Assembly: GCA_025201765.1 (NCBI GenBank)
Contig: MU623546.1
Location: forward strand, 1-45,404
Source of the DNA: Daldinia sp. FL1419
Lineage: Eukaryota > Ascomycota > Sordariomycetes > Xylariales > Hypoxylaceae
DNA length: 45,404 bases
Direction of reading: 5' to 3'
Positions 26,212 through 37,622 of the stretch are shown piece after piece. Numbering within the stretch: position 1 is the first letter of the stretch; every line of letters starts with the position of its first letter. Below the pieces are notes generated by a model. It was not told the origin of the DNA. It saw only the letters and a list, made by a program, of their open reading frames with translations, and searched no databases. Position numbers and translations under genes: made by a program.

Positions 26212-28346
26212 ATGCTTAAACCAACACAGACTGGAACATGGCTAAGGGCGTACGTGCCGGAGTCATCGTCGGCCCTTGCCTTCTTGTTGATGCTCTGTTC
26301 GATAACACAATCAACAGTAAGTAGAATATCTAGTGTCGGAAGGATTCGCTAATTCCGAATTCCCTCTTGCGAATAGACTGGAGGATACGACGGCTCCATG
26401 CTGAACGGATTGAACATTTTACCGTCTTATACAGACTACTTCCAACTTACACCAGCGACGACGGGGTTAAATACAGCCTCTGTTTTTATCGGCGGCGTTC
26501 TCGGCACGCTTGTCTCCGGCGTGCTGACCGATAGTCTCGGTCGGCGTCCAGCAATGTTTGGGGCGTCTGTCATTACACTAATCGGTATAGTTATCCAAAC
26601 GGCAGCCCAGAATATCGCCATGTTCGTCGTCGGACGCATCATCCTAGGTTTTGGGACCGCTCTGTCCGGCGTATCGTCCAGCGTATTCCTATCCGAGACA
26701 TTTTCCAGCAGCTTACGCGCGTGGGGGCTAGGGATGATGAACGATTTTTATTAGTAAGATTATAGCTGGCTAAATTAACGGCGGTCTATGTTTTGACCTA
26801 GAGACTGACCGGTAATTTAATAGTGTGGGAGCGTTGATAGCATCCGGAGTTACTCTGGGGACCGGACAGTGGCAATCGACAGTAAGAACATTGGACCAAG
26901 TCCGGAATTGGGCCACTCTGCTAACGAAATATTCAGTGGGCGTGGCGGCTTCCATCGTTGATACAGGGTATCTTCTCCCTTATTTGCATCATCATACTAC
27001 CTTTCGTGTAAGTCCGGCTGTCTACCGGATCTATTTCATGCTAACCGATATAATAGTCCCGAATCACCCAGGTGGCTTTGCCATAAAGGCCACTACGAAT
27101 ATGCGCGTATCTCGGTTGCTCAAGCAAACACAAATGGTGATCTGCTCGATCCGGTTGCCATTGCAGTGTACAAAGAGATTGTCGATGCGCTTGATTGGGA
27201 AAAGAAAGAAGGCCGGACGATGAGCCCAAAGGAGATTTTTAAGACTCCCGTTGTGAGGAGAAGGTTGCTTATTGGAATGTCTGCAGGCCCCTTTTCGTGT
27301 GTCGCCGGCAACGTTATCGCCTCGTACTATCTGGGCGCTGAGCTTAATACCGCTGGAATCACCGATTCAAACGACCAATTAAAAGCTGTGGGTTCCTCCT
27401 TTTACCTCTTAACAAGTTCTGAAGTGCCTTACATTGAATAGAATGTCGTGCTAAACGTCTGGTGCCTTCTATGCGCCTTGGTTGGGACGCATATGGTGTC
27501 TCAATGGGGCCGGAAGCCTACGGCCCTCGTCTCGGAGGTGCTCCTGGTTATATGCCTGTTTATAATCGGAGGGCTGTCCAAGATGTATGCGGATAACCCC
27601 GCGAGCGCTTCTCAAAGTCTTGTATACGGAAATGTTGCTGTTATGTTCCTATTCCAGGGGTTTTATTCCATAGCTTGGACGCCGTTGCTCTACCTCTATC
27701 CCCCAGAAATCTTTTCGGGTATGTGAATGTGGTTCTTCAGCAAGAAGCTCGGCACCTATGACTTCCTACAATCCTTTGCGTACCCTTGGTATGAATGCTA
27801 ATGAACTTATAGTTCGTAGATATCACTCTAAACATCCCGTCTCTATTTCAGTCGGAGTTCTAAGACGGGGAATCCAAGCCAATCGCTAATAATGATCTGT
27901 GATAGTATTCTATTAGAGCTAATGGCCTAGCAGCCTCGACGCTCTCTTTGAATTCGCTGGCGTGAGTTTCTCAATTTTACATAAAATGCTCTCAGGTACT
28001 AATTGGAATTCTTATAGATGCGTGTTTGTATTCATCATGCCTATTGGCCTTACCAATATCGGGTGGAAGATGTATATGGTCAACGGCTCTTGGGATATCG
28101 TTATCGCAATCCTTATTGTAAGTAATTGGCTCTCTATAGGCCCTTCGGTCGGTTTACATCGCTGACTTCCACCTCCACTACGTTAAGGCGATATTCTGGG
28201 TCGAAACGAAGGGCAAGACACTAGAAGAGATAGACGCCATATTTGAGGGCGAAAAGCATTCTTCTGTCCCTGACGTGGAGATGATCCGGAGTGGGGAAGC
28301 CCACCTCGATACTGACACGATCGATCTATCGGGCCTAAAGCGGTGA
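26212..28346 (+). CDS. MFS sugar transporter (possibly frameshifted)
   Basis: Sugar porter of the fungal lactose/hexose-permease type, expected in the plasma membrane with 12 helices. Proposed exons are 26212-26316, 26377-26753, 26824-26881, 26937-27007, 27057-27387, 27442-27718, 27906-27961, 28018-28117 and 28188-28346, about 510 residues. Family marks are TGGYDGSMLNGL in helix 1 (about 36-47), DSLGRRP after helix 2 (87-93), the classical PESPRW (205-210), YPPEIFS (400-406), RANGLAASTLSLNS and VETKGKTLEEID near the end. Introns are 49-70 nt except the sixth (187 nt). Joins are in phase except exon 6 to exon 7: the only good donor, GTATGT at 27719, leaves one surplus base, and a TAG precedes exon 7 in its frame. 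So either one extra G is present in the GGG at 27717-27719, or splicing is non-canonical. Intron 5 has a weak GTGGGT donor. The start is chosen because only this frame joins exon 2 in phase. Confidence 0.85.
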
Positions 28347-29173
28347 AAAGTTCTCCAACGAAACTTGATCATCAATAACTATATCGTTACCACATATATG
28401 CTCATACCCCCATTCTACAGATCTAGAGCTCTACTTTCTGGCTGATAATATATATTTTGCTACCATCTATATGTTCTAGAAATGCTTCACCTCAACGTAA
28501 GCGCTTGAGAACCTATCAGACTACGATATCGCTCGTTAGCCTAAATTATTGAATCTACCCCGATATTGCCAATGACCTTTCTGCTAATCAGCTATATTAT
28601 ATGCATAGACAGTGGGATCGTATATGCTAATTTTGACTTGGTTGAGAGTGCTCATAGCTATTTCAGGCTATTTAATATCGTCCAGGCCACCCGGTTATGG
28701 GAAGCAAAAAACCTATAGGTAATAATAGGAAACCCCCCTAAACCATCAAACCACCTATATAACTATAACGCGATACAGCTTTCATTAGATAAGAGCAAGC
28801 ACTTGGAAGAAGAAACCCGACCAAGATGACAAGCTTAACCTAGAATAATAGCCCTTGAGGCCAACAAGTCTTCGAATTTGGGGAAATGTTAACTTTTCTT
28901 TATTAGATGCTTATATCCACATGGGGATGCCGGATTGTACTGCCCTAAACAAGTCCATTCTCCTCGTTACCCCAGTCCAAAGATGAACATAACGGGGGTT
29001 AATATAGCGATGCGGAGAAACTATCATAGACGCTGCGGGGTCAATTAACACGAAGGTAGCTCTTGGCAAAACCTATAGACTACTTATAAGTCCAGGATGG
29101 TTAAGATGGAGCATGGAGAGGTTATCAGACCAGTATCGTACTTACGCTCCAGGTCGAGGTCTACGGTGAACAG
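28347..29173. other. Intergenic/promoter region of the galactanase gene
   Basis: There is no gene here. It contains a TATAAG box at 29085-29090, about 85 nt before the ATG. CreA-like sites (SYGGRG) occur as CCCCAG at 28970-28975 (minus strand CTGGGG) and GCGGGG at 29035-29040. Such pairs are common in carbon-repressed CAZyme promoters but are weak evidence alone. Confidence 0.45.
28970..29040. promoter_or_regulatory. Pair of CreA-like sites upstream of galactanase
   Basis: CTGGGG on the minus strand at 28970-28975 and GCGGGG on the plus strand at 29035-29040 fit SYGGRG, the site of the CreA/Mig1 glucose repressor. They lie 134-204 nt before the start codon. A match every few hundred bases is expected by chance, so this is only a candidate. 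Confidence 0.25.
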
Positions 29174-31146
29174 ATGTTCGGTCTAAGCATGCGGGCTTCC
29201 AGCAAATTACTGCTCCTCGGTGCAGTCGTAGCACAGGCAAAGTATATCGTACCCGGTGCGAGATGGCGTGATACTGAGAATAACTTGGTCAACGCCCACG
29301 CGGGTAATGTTGTCTTGGATAACGGCACTTTTTGGCTGTTTGGCGAGTACAAGATTGAAGGGCAAGAAGAAGGTGGTGGTGTTTCAGTTTACAGCTCTGA
29401 AGATTTGACCACATGGACATCTCATGGTCTTGCTTTAGGTAAATCACATCTAACGACAGGGGGGAGGAATTAAAGAAGCCCGGGTTAACGAGAACAATTA
29501 GAGCCTATCTCATGGCACCCCTTTATTTCGCCTAGGAACATTATCCAGCGGCCCAAGGTTGTGTATAGCGAGTCAACAAGCCAATACCACGTAGGCGGTC
29601 CCTTACTCGCTAGCCATTCTCATTAATGCTAATGGATCCCCTTAGATGTGGTGGCATGCCGATAATGCTACATACGGACGTCTATTACAAGGCCTCGCTA
29701 TTTCAGATACTATTGAAGGCCCTTATAGATTCGTCAGTGCCCAAGCTCCTCTGGGTAATTGGTCGCAGGACTTTGGGATGTTTACCGACTACAAAGACGG
29801 CAAGACGTACGCGCTATATTCGAACGGCGACAGTTCCGAAGGTCGAGACGTATATCTAGCATCGTATAATGCGGAGATTACGACGCTTGAAGATGTGGTT
29901 TACCGCTTTGATAAATACGACCTCGAAGCTCCTTCGATCGTACAGACAGAGCGTTCCTACTATGCTCTATTGAGCCACAAAACCGGATATAGGCCAAATA
30001 GTAAGTGCATCGACCGGTTTACCCAAGATCATATTGTAATTTTGTACCTATGAAAAATTAGCAGATAGGACCAATTCTTAGGGTGTGTCTACTAATCACG
30101 CAATTAGACGTTGTCGCGTTTCGGGCAGACAGCTTGAAAGGCCCCTGGTCACAGCCTTGGATTGTTGCACCACTCAACACACGTACTTTCAATTCACAGT
30201 CCGGCTCCGCGTTAAGAATACCAGGGACCGAAAAGACGACATATCTCTACTTGGGTGACCAAGTGAGTTTTTCTCTTCGTGAGGAGTATCCGAAGAAAGT
30301 ATAACTAACGAATCACAGTGGGATTCAAATTCGCTTTGGGAATCCCGATATATATGGCTGCCGATAGATATTGATGACGACAAGAAGACCCTTCAGCTAG
30401 AATGGCATGATGTTTACGATCTGGATGTGTACGTATTGATCGTCTCTGCTCCTAAACGGATCGATCTTACCGAATTCCTTTAGAAAAACTGGAAACTGGA
30501 AGCCAATCGAAGGCACCGCATACTCCGCTAAAGACGCAACAACAAGCGGTAACGCGTTCAAGCAAGAAGCAGTAAGTTTACTATGCTAAGGACCCTTAAA
30601 ATGCTGCTAATATTTGCGTACACCGCAGAACTTCGCTACCGATGGGGTTATCTTAACCGGAATCGAGGGCAACGATAGCACAGTCACCTTCCAGAACATA
30701 GAGGGAACAGGAAAACCTCAATGGGTTTCATTCTATTACCAAAGTGAGTGATTGGCATTAAGGTTAAATAATAGCAATATTCTAACAAAGGAAAAGACAC
30801 CGACGATATGGGCTTTGGAGATCAACGTAAGTTTAAAACTCCAACTCCGTAGCCATTCAATTAATAGGCACTGACAACTCTCCCCACAGCCGGCGGCTCA
30901 CCGGATCGAATTGGTGGTTCGTGGCAGCTGCGCCGCATCTCCAGTGTTGTAGTAAACGGAAAAACAGAAAACGTCGAGACATTATACCAAAGAGATACCC
31001 ATAAGGGAATAATCTTGTCGACGCCGCTCCAGCTGACTTTGGATGAAGGGTCGAATAACACTATCACCGTGGGCGGTTTGGATAACGGGTTCCATTCCAA
31101 GGGCGCCGATCTTGACAAGATCGTGGTCTATCCCCCAGAGATTTAG
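29174..31146 (+). CDS. Secreted GH43 exo-beta-1,3-galactanase-like enzyme with CBM35-like domain
   Basis: Extracellular enzyme predicted to release galactose or short oligosaccharides from beta-1,3-galactan main chains of plant arabinogalactan proteins. Exons are 29174-29438, 29502-29590, 29646-30000, 30108-30262, 30319-30428, 30484-30571, 30629-30743, 30797-30826 (a 30-nt microexon) and 30890-31146. All joins keep phase and give 487 residues. The signal peptide is residues 1-22 (KLLLLGAVVAQA before KYIVPG); Met6 is an alternative start. The five-bladed-propeller catalytic domain runs to about residue 350, with motifs NAHAGNVVLDNGTFWLFGEY, MWWHADN, GNWSQDFGMFTDYKDGK and KYDLEAPSIVQ, where Glu212 should be the catalytic acid. 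NSQSG carries Gln267, 55 residues later, as expected for the galactanase subgroup (GH43_24). Residues 355-487 form a CBM35/CBM6-like sandwich that starts exactly at the exon 7 boundary. The next gene upstream on this strand is a sugar permease. Confidence 0.93.
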
Positions 31147-31945
31147 AACATAGGTACATAATCCCTAAGATATACCAAGGAGGTCCATTTTGTTTCTATA
31201 AGCGGGAGCGATCCTTAATAAATTAGCATCACTCTTATCTGGATATAATGTTCAGTAGAAAGGAACACTTACAAAACTCTTATAGTCCAGGATAGGAAAA
31301 GATAATGACTTAAAATAGGGGCTTGTGTAAATTCACGGCAGTGCCAAGTTTCAGTTTTCCAGTCGGCTTCATATCCAACTTCATGCGGCGTTCCCAGCTT
31401 ATGGGCATTAATCCGCTTCATCTATCTTTTCGCGTAACTTCAAACAATGACCTTCTTCCCCTTCCGACCCTTCGTAACCGCTAAGGAACCTGACGATAAC
31501 GACCATAATAACCCTATAGATTGCACGGGCTGCATAAAAAGAGGTAAAAAATAGCTCTGGTGAGTAGGTGGGTTCTCCCTTTATCAATGGAGCGCACGTA
31601 CACCTACGCTCAAGATGTGGTCAAAGAGACGGATAAATACACCAGCAGTCGCAACAAGCTCTGGGGCAAGTATATCATATGCTTAACTTAGGTATATTAT
31701 AGTTAATAGTGTTGAGCATGGCCGTCACTAGGTAGTAAATGTTTGGTGCCTCACGCCCGTTCTTAGTAAAGAACTATGTCCTTCTAAGGCACTCTATGTT
31801 CGTGTCCCCCTTTTCTTAATCCGTGGCATCCCTCACTCATCTTCGAGGTAGTAGTTCAACTAGCCCGCGACTTGAGTTTATTCCGTTTTCAATATACACG
31901 TTAATCTGAAAATATATAGGTACTCATCGGAGTCTTGCCTATTAA
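31147..31945. other. Convergent intergenic region
   Basis: This lies between the 3' ends of the galactanase and the DHA1 transporter. The only protein-like stretch is the doubtful fragment at 31447-31691, listed separately. Confidence 0.5.
31447..31691 (+). pseudogene. Doubtful small gene fragment
   Basis: An ATG at 31447 opens 35 codons beginning MTFFPFRPFVTAKEPDDND and containing CTGC, closed by TAG at 31552-31554. Directly after the stop the same frame reads Leu-Trp into a strong GTGAGT donor at about 31560. A second short frame (31587-31691) contains YAQDVVKETDKYTSSRNKLW, which looks protein-like. Together they suggest a decayed or mis-read two-exon small gene, but no in-phase join was found and the family is unknown. 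Confidence 0.2.
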
Positions 31946-34381
31946 CTAGGCTGGTCTAACCACCCCTTTTTCTAGGTCTTCTGGATTTTCGCCGGTTTCT
32001 TTCGCCAGAGCCGGTGCATTAATACTCTCCGTAGCTTCGAGTCTCTCCTTATGCTTTTTAGCCCGTGCGGCTCGACGGTCGTTTTTCTCCTGGTCTTCGC
32101 GCATTTGTCGGATAATGGTACTCTTAGAACGAATCTTTTCGCCATATCGATAAAATATTATAGGAATAGGAATCATGGCCGCTTCTAGGAGACCAAGGAG
32201 CGTGCCAGCCCATTGTGGCGTAAGCTTTGCATACATGGAGGGACCAGCCAGAGGCAGCGTGCCACCAAATATGCTGCGTGTTACAGCATTGCCCGCTAAT
32301 GCGGATGCGGCGTAAATACCATACGCGCCAGCTAGGTAGTTAGACCCATATATGAAACTCAACGTGTTGCCTGCACCAAAAGGGATGCCAAAGGCGATCG
32401 GGATAGCCCAATGTATCGTAGTAGGTAAACAAGTCCAGCTGAAGACGAGCTGGCCAATAGGAACGAGGACGGCGCCAATAATCATGACACGCGCAGTCGC
32501 TTCGGGAGGCGCACGCCCTGTGGCGGGGTCCTTAGGATGAGAGTTAATAATTCGACGCCATAGTGGTTCAGCTACAATGGCAAACGTGCAGCCTATGCCG
32601 ATTCTAATAAATGCGAGGCCAGAGGTACCCGGACCCCAGCCACGATGTTGAGAGAATACAATGGGGTAGGCGACGAAACATAGGTAAAGAATTCCATAGA
32701 TTAGGGAGATCCTAAAATAAGGTAGGTGTTAGCAATCCGGACATAATATAGCCAGTGAATCATTTCCGCCTTGCTTATGTAGGTATATAAAGAAAAAGGC
32801 TGTTCGACGTTTTCGTATATGTAAACCGTGCAGACCCAGGTTGTAGTATATACCGAGATCCCCGAGGAGCTTTGGAGATTTGTTTTGCAATTAAGCCAAA
32901 TTTTCCGCTATATACGAGGGCTTCGGCCACGTAATAAAATCAGGGGCTACATGGGGGTTGTAATAGAGGTTATAGTGTAGGCTAGAGACTTAAGAGTCTG
33001 AGATACCAAACACCAAAACTCCCCGGTATGTCCGGTCCTGAGACCTGGATATGTAAGAAGGTATACGTACCAGACGTTAAAAAACCATAAGATTGGTTCT
33101 TTAATAAAGAACTCCAAGGGCCTCAACAAGGAAATCTTCATTAGTGCAATCTTCGATAACTTCTGGTCATAGCGGCACCACCATCTCTCGTCATCGGTTT
33201 CCTTGCGCATTTTTGCCGCCTTCTTTTGGAGGATAATAGGAGCGTAGGTCTCTTTGGTGAACAGCATGAAGAAAACCCCCACCCCGGCAAGGATGAGGAC
33301 AAGCCAATTATCCCACCGCCATCCTAGGTATTGGAAAACGTAACCACCGATTACGGGACCAAGTCTGCATCAACGTTAGTTTTCTTGCCGTTCCATCTTG
33401 AAACGAAAGAGATGATGGTTCATACACTGGTCCGTTTAATGGGGCAGTCGAATATAACGACATAAATAAGGCGCGAGTTTCTTCTGTCGAAATATCCACA
33501 ACGGTTCCTGGGCTGTTAGCTATCATCGCGCTTCCGAACAACGCCCTGGTATTGAAATTAGTATACTACTAAGAGAAGTTTGTAATTTTGGATCACGTAC
33601 GCGAAAAATCTGACTACTAGAATCTCGGCTAGCGAAGTTGCCAGACAAGTTGGAATAACCATGGCCGCGAAACAGAGTAAGCAGACAATATACACGGGTC
33701 TACGCCCGTAAAGCTCACTTGCGGGCGCAACAAGGAGACTACCTGTTGCGAGACCAAACATATAAGTCGTAACGCCAAGAGTCACGATGGTGGTAGAAGA
33801 ATCAAATTCATCCACCAAACCGGGAGTGGACGCCGTGTAACTAGTACTATAAAGCACAATCACCCATGATGCAAAACTAATCGTGAAGATAACGTACTGC
33901 AATAGCAAGAATTAGAGATTGATTTCTTATAAATGGCTTGGGGTTAAGTGGTTACTATAGCATTACCCGGGAGGCTCCCCAATGGAGTAAGCTAATAGGG
34001 GGGGGGATAATTAACAAGATTACATACCGACCGATACCATAAAGGCCAATACCGAGGGTTATCTGGATCATTCTCCTCAAATACAACTTCGTAGTCTGGA
34101 AGCCGCGACGCCGATGTCCCAACACTGGTCGTGGTACGCACGCGGGCTACCTCCTCGAAAACCTGTATGCCAGGTGAGATGGCCAACTCTAGTGGTGATA
34201 ATGGGTCCGTGTCGTCAGAGGCATTCGATGCGCGGCTTGACTGGCTTGAGCGCCTGCGCCGACTCTGCTTCTCCTCAATCGAGTTCCCGCGCGACTCCAT
34301 CTCGCAATTCTCTATACGTTCGGGTCCTCTCTTGGCCTCGCCGGAGCTGTTTTCCATATCTTGGTGGCCCGTCATTCGCAC
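31946..34381 (-). CDS. MFS transporter, DHA1 drug:H+ antiporter type
   Basis: Proton-coupled exporter resembling fungal multidrug/polyamine carriers (Flr1/Tpo group), expected in the plasma membrane. Five exons on the minus strand, 34381-34028, 33896-33601, 33545-33426, 33364-33071 and 32711-31946, join in phase to 609 residues. Residues 1-100 are a polar cytosolic tail rich in Arg, Ser and Glu. FEENDPDNPRYWPLWYRS leads into helix 1 (119-141). The motif-A-like ELYGRRP lies at 179-185 between helices 2 and 3. SPGTVVDIS and LGPVIGGYVFQYLGWRWDNW follow, as in the family. A charged central loop (KKAAKMRKETDDERWW) separates the two six-helix halves, and the C-terminus is long, charged and Lys/Glu-rich. 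Introns are 131, 55, 61 and 359 nt; the last is unusually long but has GCTAAC and TTTTAG, and the protein reads through it as expected. Met9 is an alternative start. Confidence 0.92.
32712..33070 (-). other. Unusually long intron (359 nt) in the DHA1 transporter
   Basis: The donor GTACGT and acceptor TTTTAG give a phase-correct Trp codon (TG|G). Retention would add about 48 residues and then stop. The sequence inside is not coding and I recognise no mobile element in it. Confidence 0.6.
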
Positions 34382-36662
34382 GTCCCGGGAATTGAGAAAG
34401 CGGGTGGCCGCACGGAAGAAAAACTAGGTAGGAACGGCTCGTAACAACCTTTGCGCCAACGGGCCGCAGAGACCAACCGGAATAAAGTCGGTGAGTCTTT
34501 GCAAGACCAATAATTGAAGCTAAGCCAATCTATCGTGATGGGACACGGGCTTAAATAGACGCAATTCCTCACGAAGGCAATCTGTAAGGTACCTAGGTAT
34601 AAGCAAGAGGCGAATGTTTACAATTAGAAAACGAGTTGGTGACAACCAGAAATTGGCGACTGGGTACGACGCTCCTATCACCGGCCCCATTCACGCAATT
34701 TTGCCTAGGCAGGTATACTAACGGGGGGAGTGATTAATAAACCCCTCGGGGATAAAGAAGTTCACGTATAAGGCTGTAACGCTGGCTAGCTGCCCCTGCT
34801 GACTCTGATGGAACGGAACGCACTGCTGTGTAATGCATGGAATCCAGCGATCGTCCTGCACGCATATGGGGGATGTGGGAAGTCAAGATATCGCGAGTAA
34901 AAGACGAAGAAAGCTTTCCATTACCTCGTACACACCAACTTCCCATAGGCCTATCTTTCAAAGTAACCTTGCAAGTGCATGCATGGGTGGCCCGTCAGGT
35001 TGGGGCGGCGGATGTTGATATGCACGCCCACGGCAAAGTCCCTTATTATTCGAGAGATCACATCATCCTTTCACTCTTGCGCGCCACAAGCTGTTCCTTG
35101 TAAACGCTGATATTCTCAGGAAGAGCCGAACTTGATGCCGAAGCCGATTGGTCAAGTGCGTCCTTCGTCTTCCTGTGGACTACCTAGTATATCCCTGGGG
35201 AGTGGACGGGTTGAACCAAACATTGCTCGGATTGTAGACGAAGTTTTCACTTGTCCCCGATGAGATAGATACATAAACTTATGGGACTATTAATTTAAGG
35301 AAATCTGGCATCCAGGTATCACCGCGGAATGGTTTACGCTAATGCTTTACTAGGAAGGTCGGAAGTAATTTTTTCTCTTGTACGTTTTGAGGCTCTTGTA
35401 GAAAACCCATGGCTCTCTCAAACAGGTCGTTATTTGTTACAATTCCCTAGTTAGAAGAAAATATATAACTAACACCTGAAGACTGAGGTAATGTAATACT
35501 TGATATTCAAGTAAACATAAGAGTAGTGCAGCGTATTGATAACCACATCAGATCAAGAGGACATCGATCTTACCCCACCTAGCATAAAGAGAAGCAGAGA
35601 CGAGTTGCTGTGAGGATCTCCACCCATAGAAAAAAAAAAGGATCTTACCGAGGTAAAATGTAAGTAATAAGTGGGTTTCAAAGATCGACCCTGACTGCTA
35701 GGGATCAAGCCGGAGTCTGGATCTCTACCCAATTTTCTTATCTCTTGTTCCCAACCCAGGTACCTATGTCCCTTTGTGGACGTTATGTAAGATATAATTA
35801 TATTTGTTATTTATTGGGGAGTTGCATCTAAAATCTTCGATGAAGCTATATCCCGATTCGAATAGTCCCGTATATAATCCAGCATTCGTAATGAGACAAA
35901 TAGTGAGCGTTGTTTTCGCGGTTGCAAAATGTTCGTGGAACAAGACCGTCGCCCAAGTCAGCATAGATGCTTCTTAATTAGCCGATTCGTCGAAATATCA
36001 AGTAAACTCGCGACGCAGATACATAGTAGAGCCGCTTCTGAAACCCTCGTCCTTGGCGCGTATGCATTTTGCCTTCCATGGAACCGAAATTTTTTTTTCT
36101 ATTGGCTAGATCAACGTTGGACGCGTTTGCGAGATCAAATCGTATTAAGTTGAGAGTACTGGAAATAACGAACGACGCCGGCGCTCTCACCGCTTCTAAA
36201 AAAAAAAAAAAAAAAAAAAAAAAGACCTGCCGAGTCGAGGTGGCTGGTTCGGAGCTGTTTGCAGGTCGAGCCGGACTAATAATGCGCCATGTACGTGGCC
36301 GCGACGGGATCCGCCGATACGTTTCGACTGCCGGGAGTGCGCCGGTCGATGTCTATGCCCGGGAAAGGGGGTCATTGATAGGTGCCTAGTAAGTAGGAGT
36401 ATTTTACTGCCTATGCAAATACCCCCATGGGATCTTATAAGTAAAGAGTTTTCAAGTAGCAGCTTCAATCATACAGTGTATATACTCAATTCAACCGTGA
36501 ATTTAGGTCCGAGTCAAGGGGGCATGTTAAATGATGAGATGAGATTGATAGTAACTAGGTTAGTAGTTGTTTGGACTTTTCATGCCAGCACCAACTCATC
36601 GATTTGTTGGCATGCAGATACCTATGCAATCCTCATGCCATGTATTATTATTTATTATATAT

Positions 36663-36733
36663 AGGTAGGTAGGTACTAGGTAGGTAGACATATACGAACG
36701 GCCTCGTGAGATCCTACATACCTACCTAGGTAA
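36663..36733. repeat. TAGGTAGG/CCTACCTA repeat cluster
   Basis: Overlapping aggtaggtaggta on one side and catacctacctaggta on the other form an imperfect inverted arrangement around 36663-36733. The same cctaggt palindrome recurs across other intergenic DNA of the window. Confidence 0.5.
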
Positions 36734-37130
36734 TGCATTAGGTATTGACGCCTACACCAGAACAACTGTACGGTGACACGGTATTGTATGATTACGTCGA
36801 TTGTCGAATAGCTACAGCACACATTGAGCATCAAATTTTTAATTCGTCGATTCTTTCCGACTATTCCCAGAGTGGCGTATTTCCCAAGTGTTTTCGAGTT
36901 CTTGATTTGTTCGTATAAGTGGATTTCCATGCAAGTCTTTAAACATGTCGGGACCTTACATATGCCTAAGGTACCTTTTACCTTGCCTTACTTAGGTTGG
37001 GTATCTATACCACCTATGAGATGCATCTGCGGTTTATTCTGCCTGGGTACTCGATAAGGATTTAAGATGAAGGGGAGGCGAAATATGAAGGTTAGGTTGG
37101 AGAAGAAGAAAAAGGGGAGTTATGGAAGCT

Positions 37131-37177
37131 GTAGCCGTAGCCGTGCCTGTGCCTGTTGCCTGTACCTGTGCCTGTAG
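37131..37177 (+). repeat. Imperfect GCCTGT/GTAGCC hexamer repeat
   Basis: About eight imperfect six-base units (gtagcc, gtagcc, gtgcct, gtgcct, gttgcct, gtacct, gtgcct, gtag) lie about 450 nt upstream of the coiled-coil gene. Confidence 0.6.
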
Positions 37178-37622
37178 GAGCCTAAAAGGTTGTTCCAGAA
37201 ATGTTTAAAGGATTGTCCACGTAAGAAGAAGAATTGATTGGGTACCAAGTCGCGGGGCATCAAAAGCTACGTCACGCCATACCGTAATAGGAAAAGTCCA
37301 AACAATTACAAGTTGTCTAAAGTCGTTCTAGTATCCACGGGAACCAAATATCAAAATACTTCGGGTTCATGTTTACTTGGCTAACTTATCTAACTGATGC
37401 AAAGACCCGCGACGCGCGACCTTTACCAAAAAACAACTTATTATATTAGTCGTAAAAATACCCTATTGGGGTTACTCATATTTCATCGCATTGAGAAGAA
37501 AAATAAAACAAAAATTTTCTGTATGTAATATTGCATCCACATCTTTTCTTCTCTCTTTCCCACCTTTCTTACAAACTAAGAGGTAGTCATCATAATTACA
37601 ATCATTACGATAATTACAAAAA

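Larger units (their letters stand above)
34382..37622. other. Divergent intergenic region, 3.2 kb
   Basis: This holds the promoters of the DHA1 transporter (leftward) and the coiled-coil gene (rightward). No supported gene. It contains a run of 26 A at 36198-36223, a cluster of ggtaggtaggta/cctacctaggta at 36663-36733, and a GCCTGT-type repeat at 37131-37177. Frames at 35764-35964 (-) and 35978-36190 (-) are short, unmatched and not supported. Confidence 0.5.

Noticed and set aside
26238..26316. Alternative start ATG at 26238 for the sugar transporter
   Set aside because: This frame leaves phase 1 at the GTAAGT donor and cannot join the clear exon 2 at 26377. The 26212 frame joins exactly and reads like the family.
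23628..31945. Secondary-metabolite gene cluster (reductase plus transporters)
   Set aside because: No polyketide synthase, NRPS, terpene synthase or P450 is visible. The transporters and enzyme have separate, simpler explanations.
34114..34427. Plus-strand frames of 93 and 98 codons
   Set aside because: They are antisense shadows of exon 1 of the DHA1 transporter.
36196..36468. 90-codon minus-strand frame ending in poly-Phe
   Set aside because: The tail is the 26-A homopolymer read on the other strand and the rest is unmatched. Not a gene.
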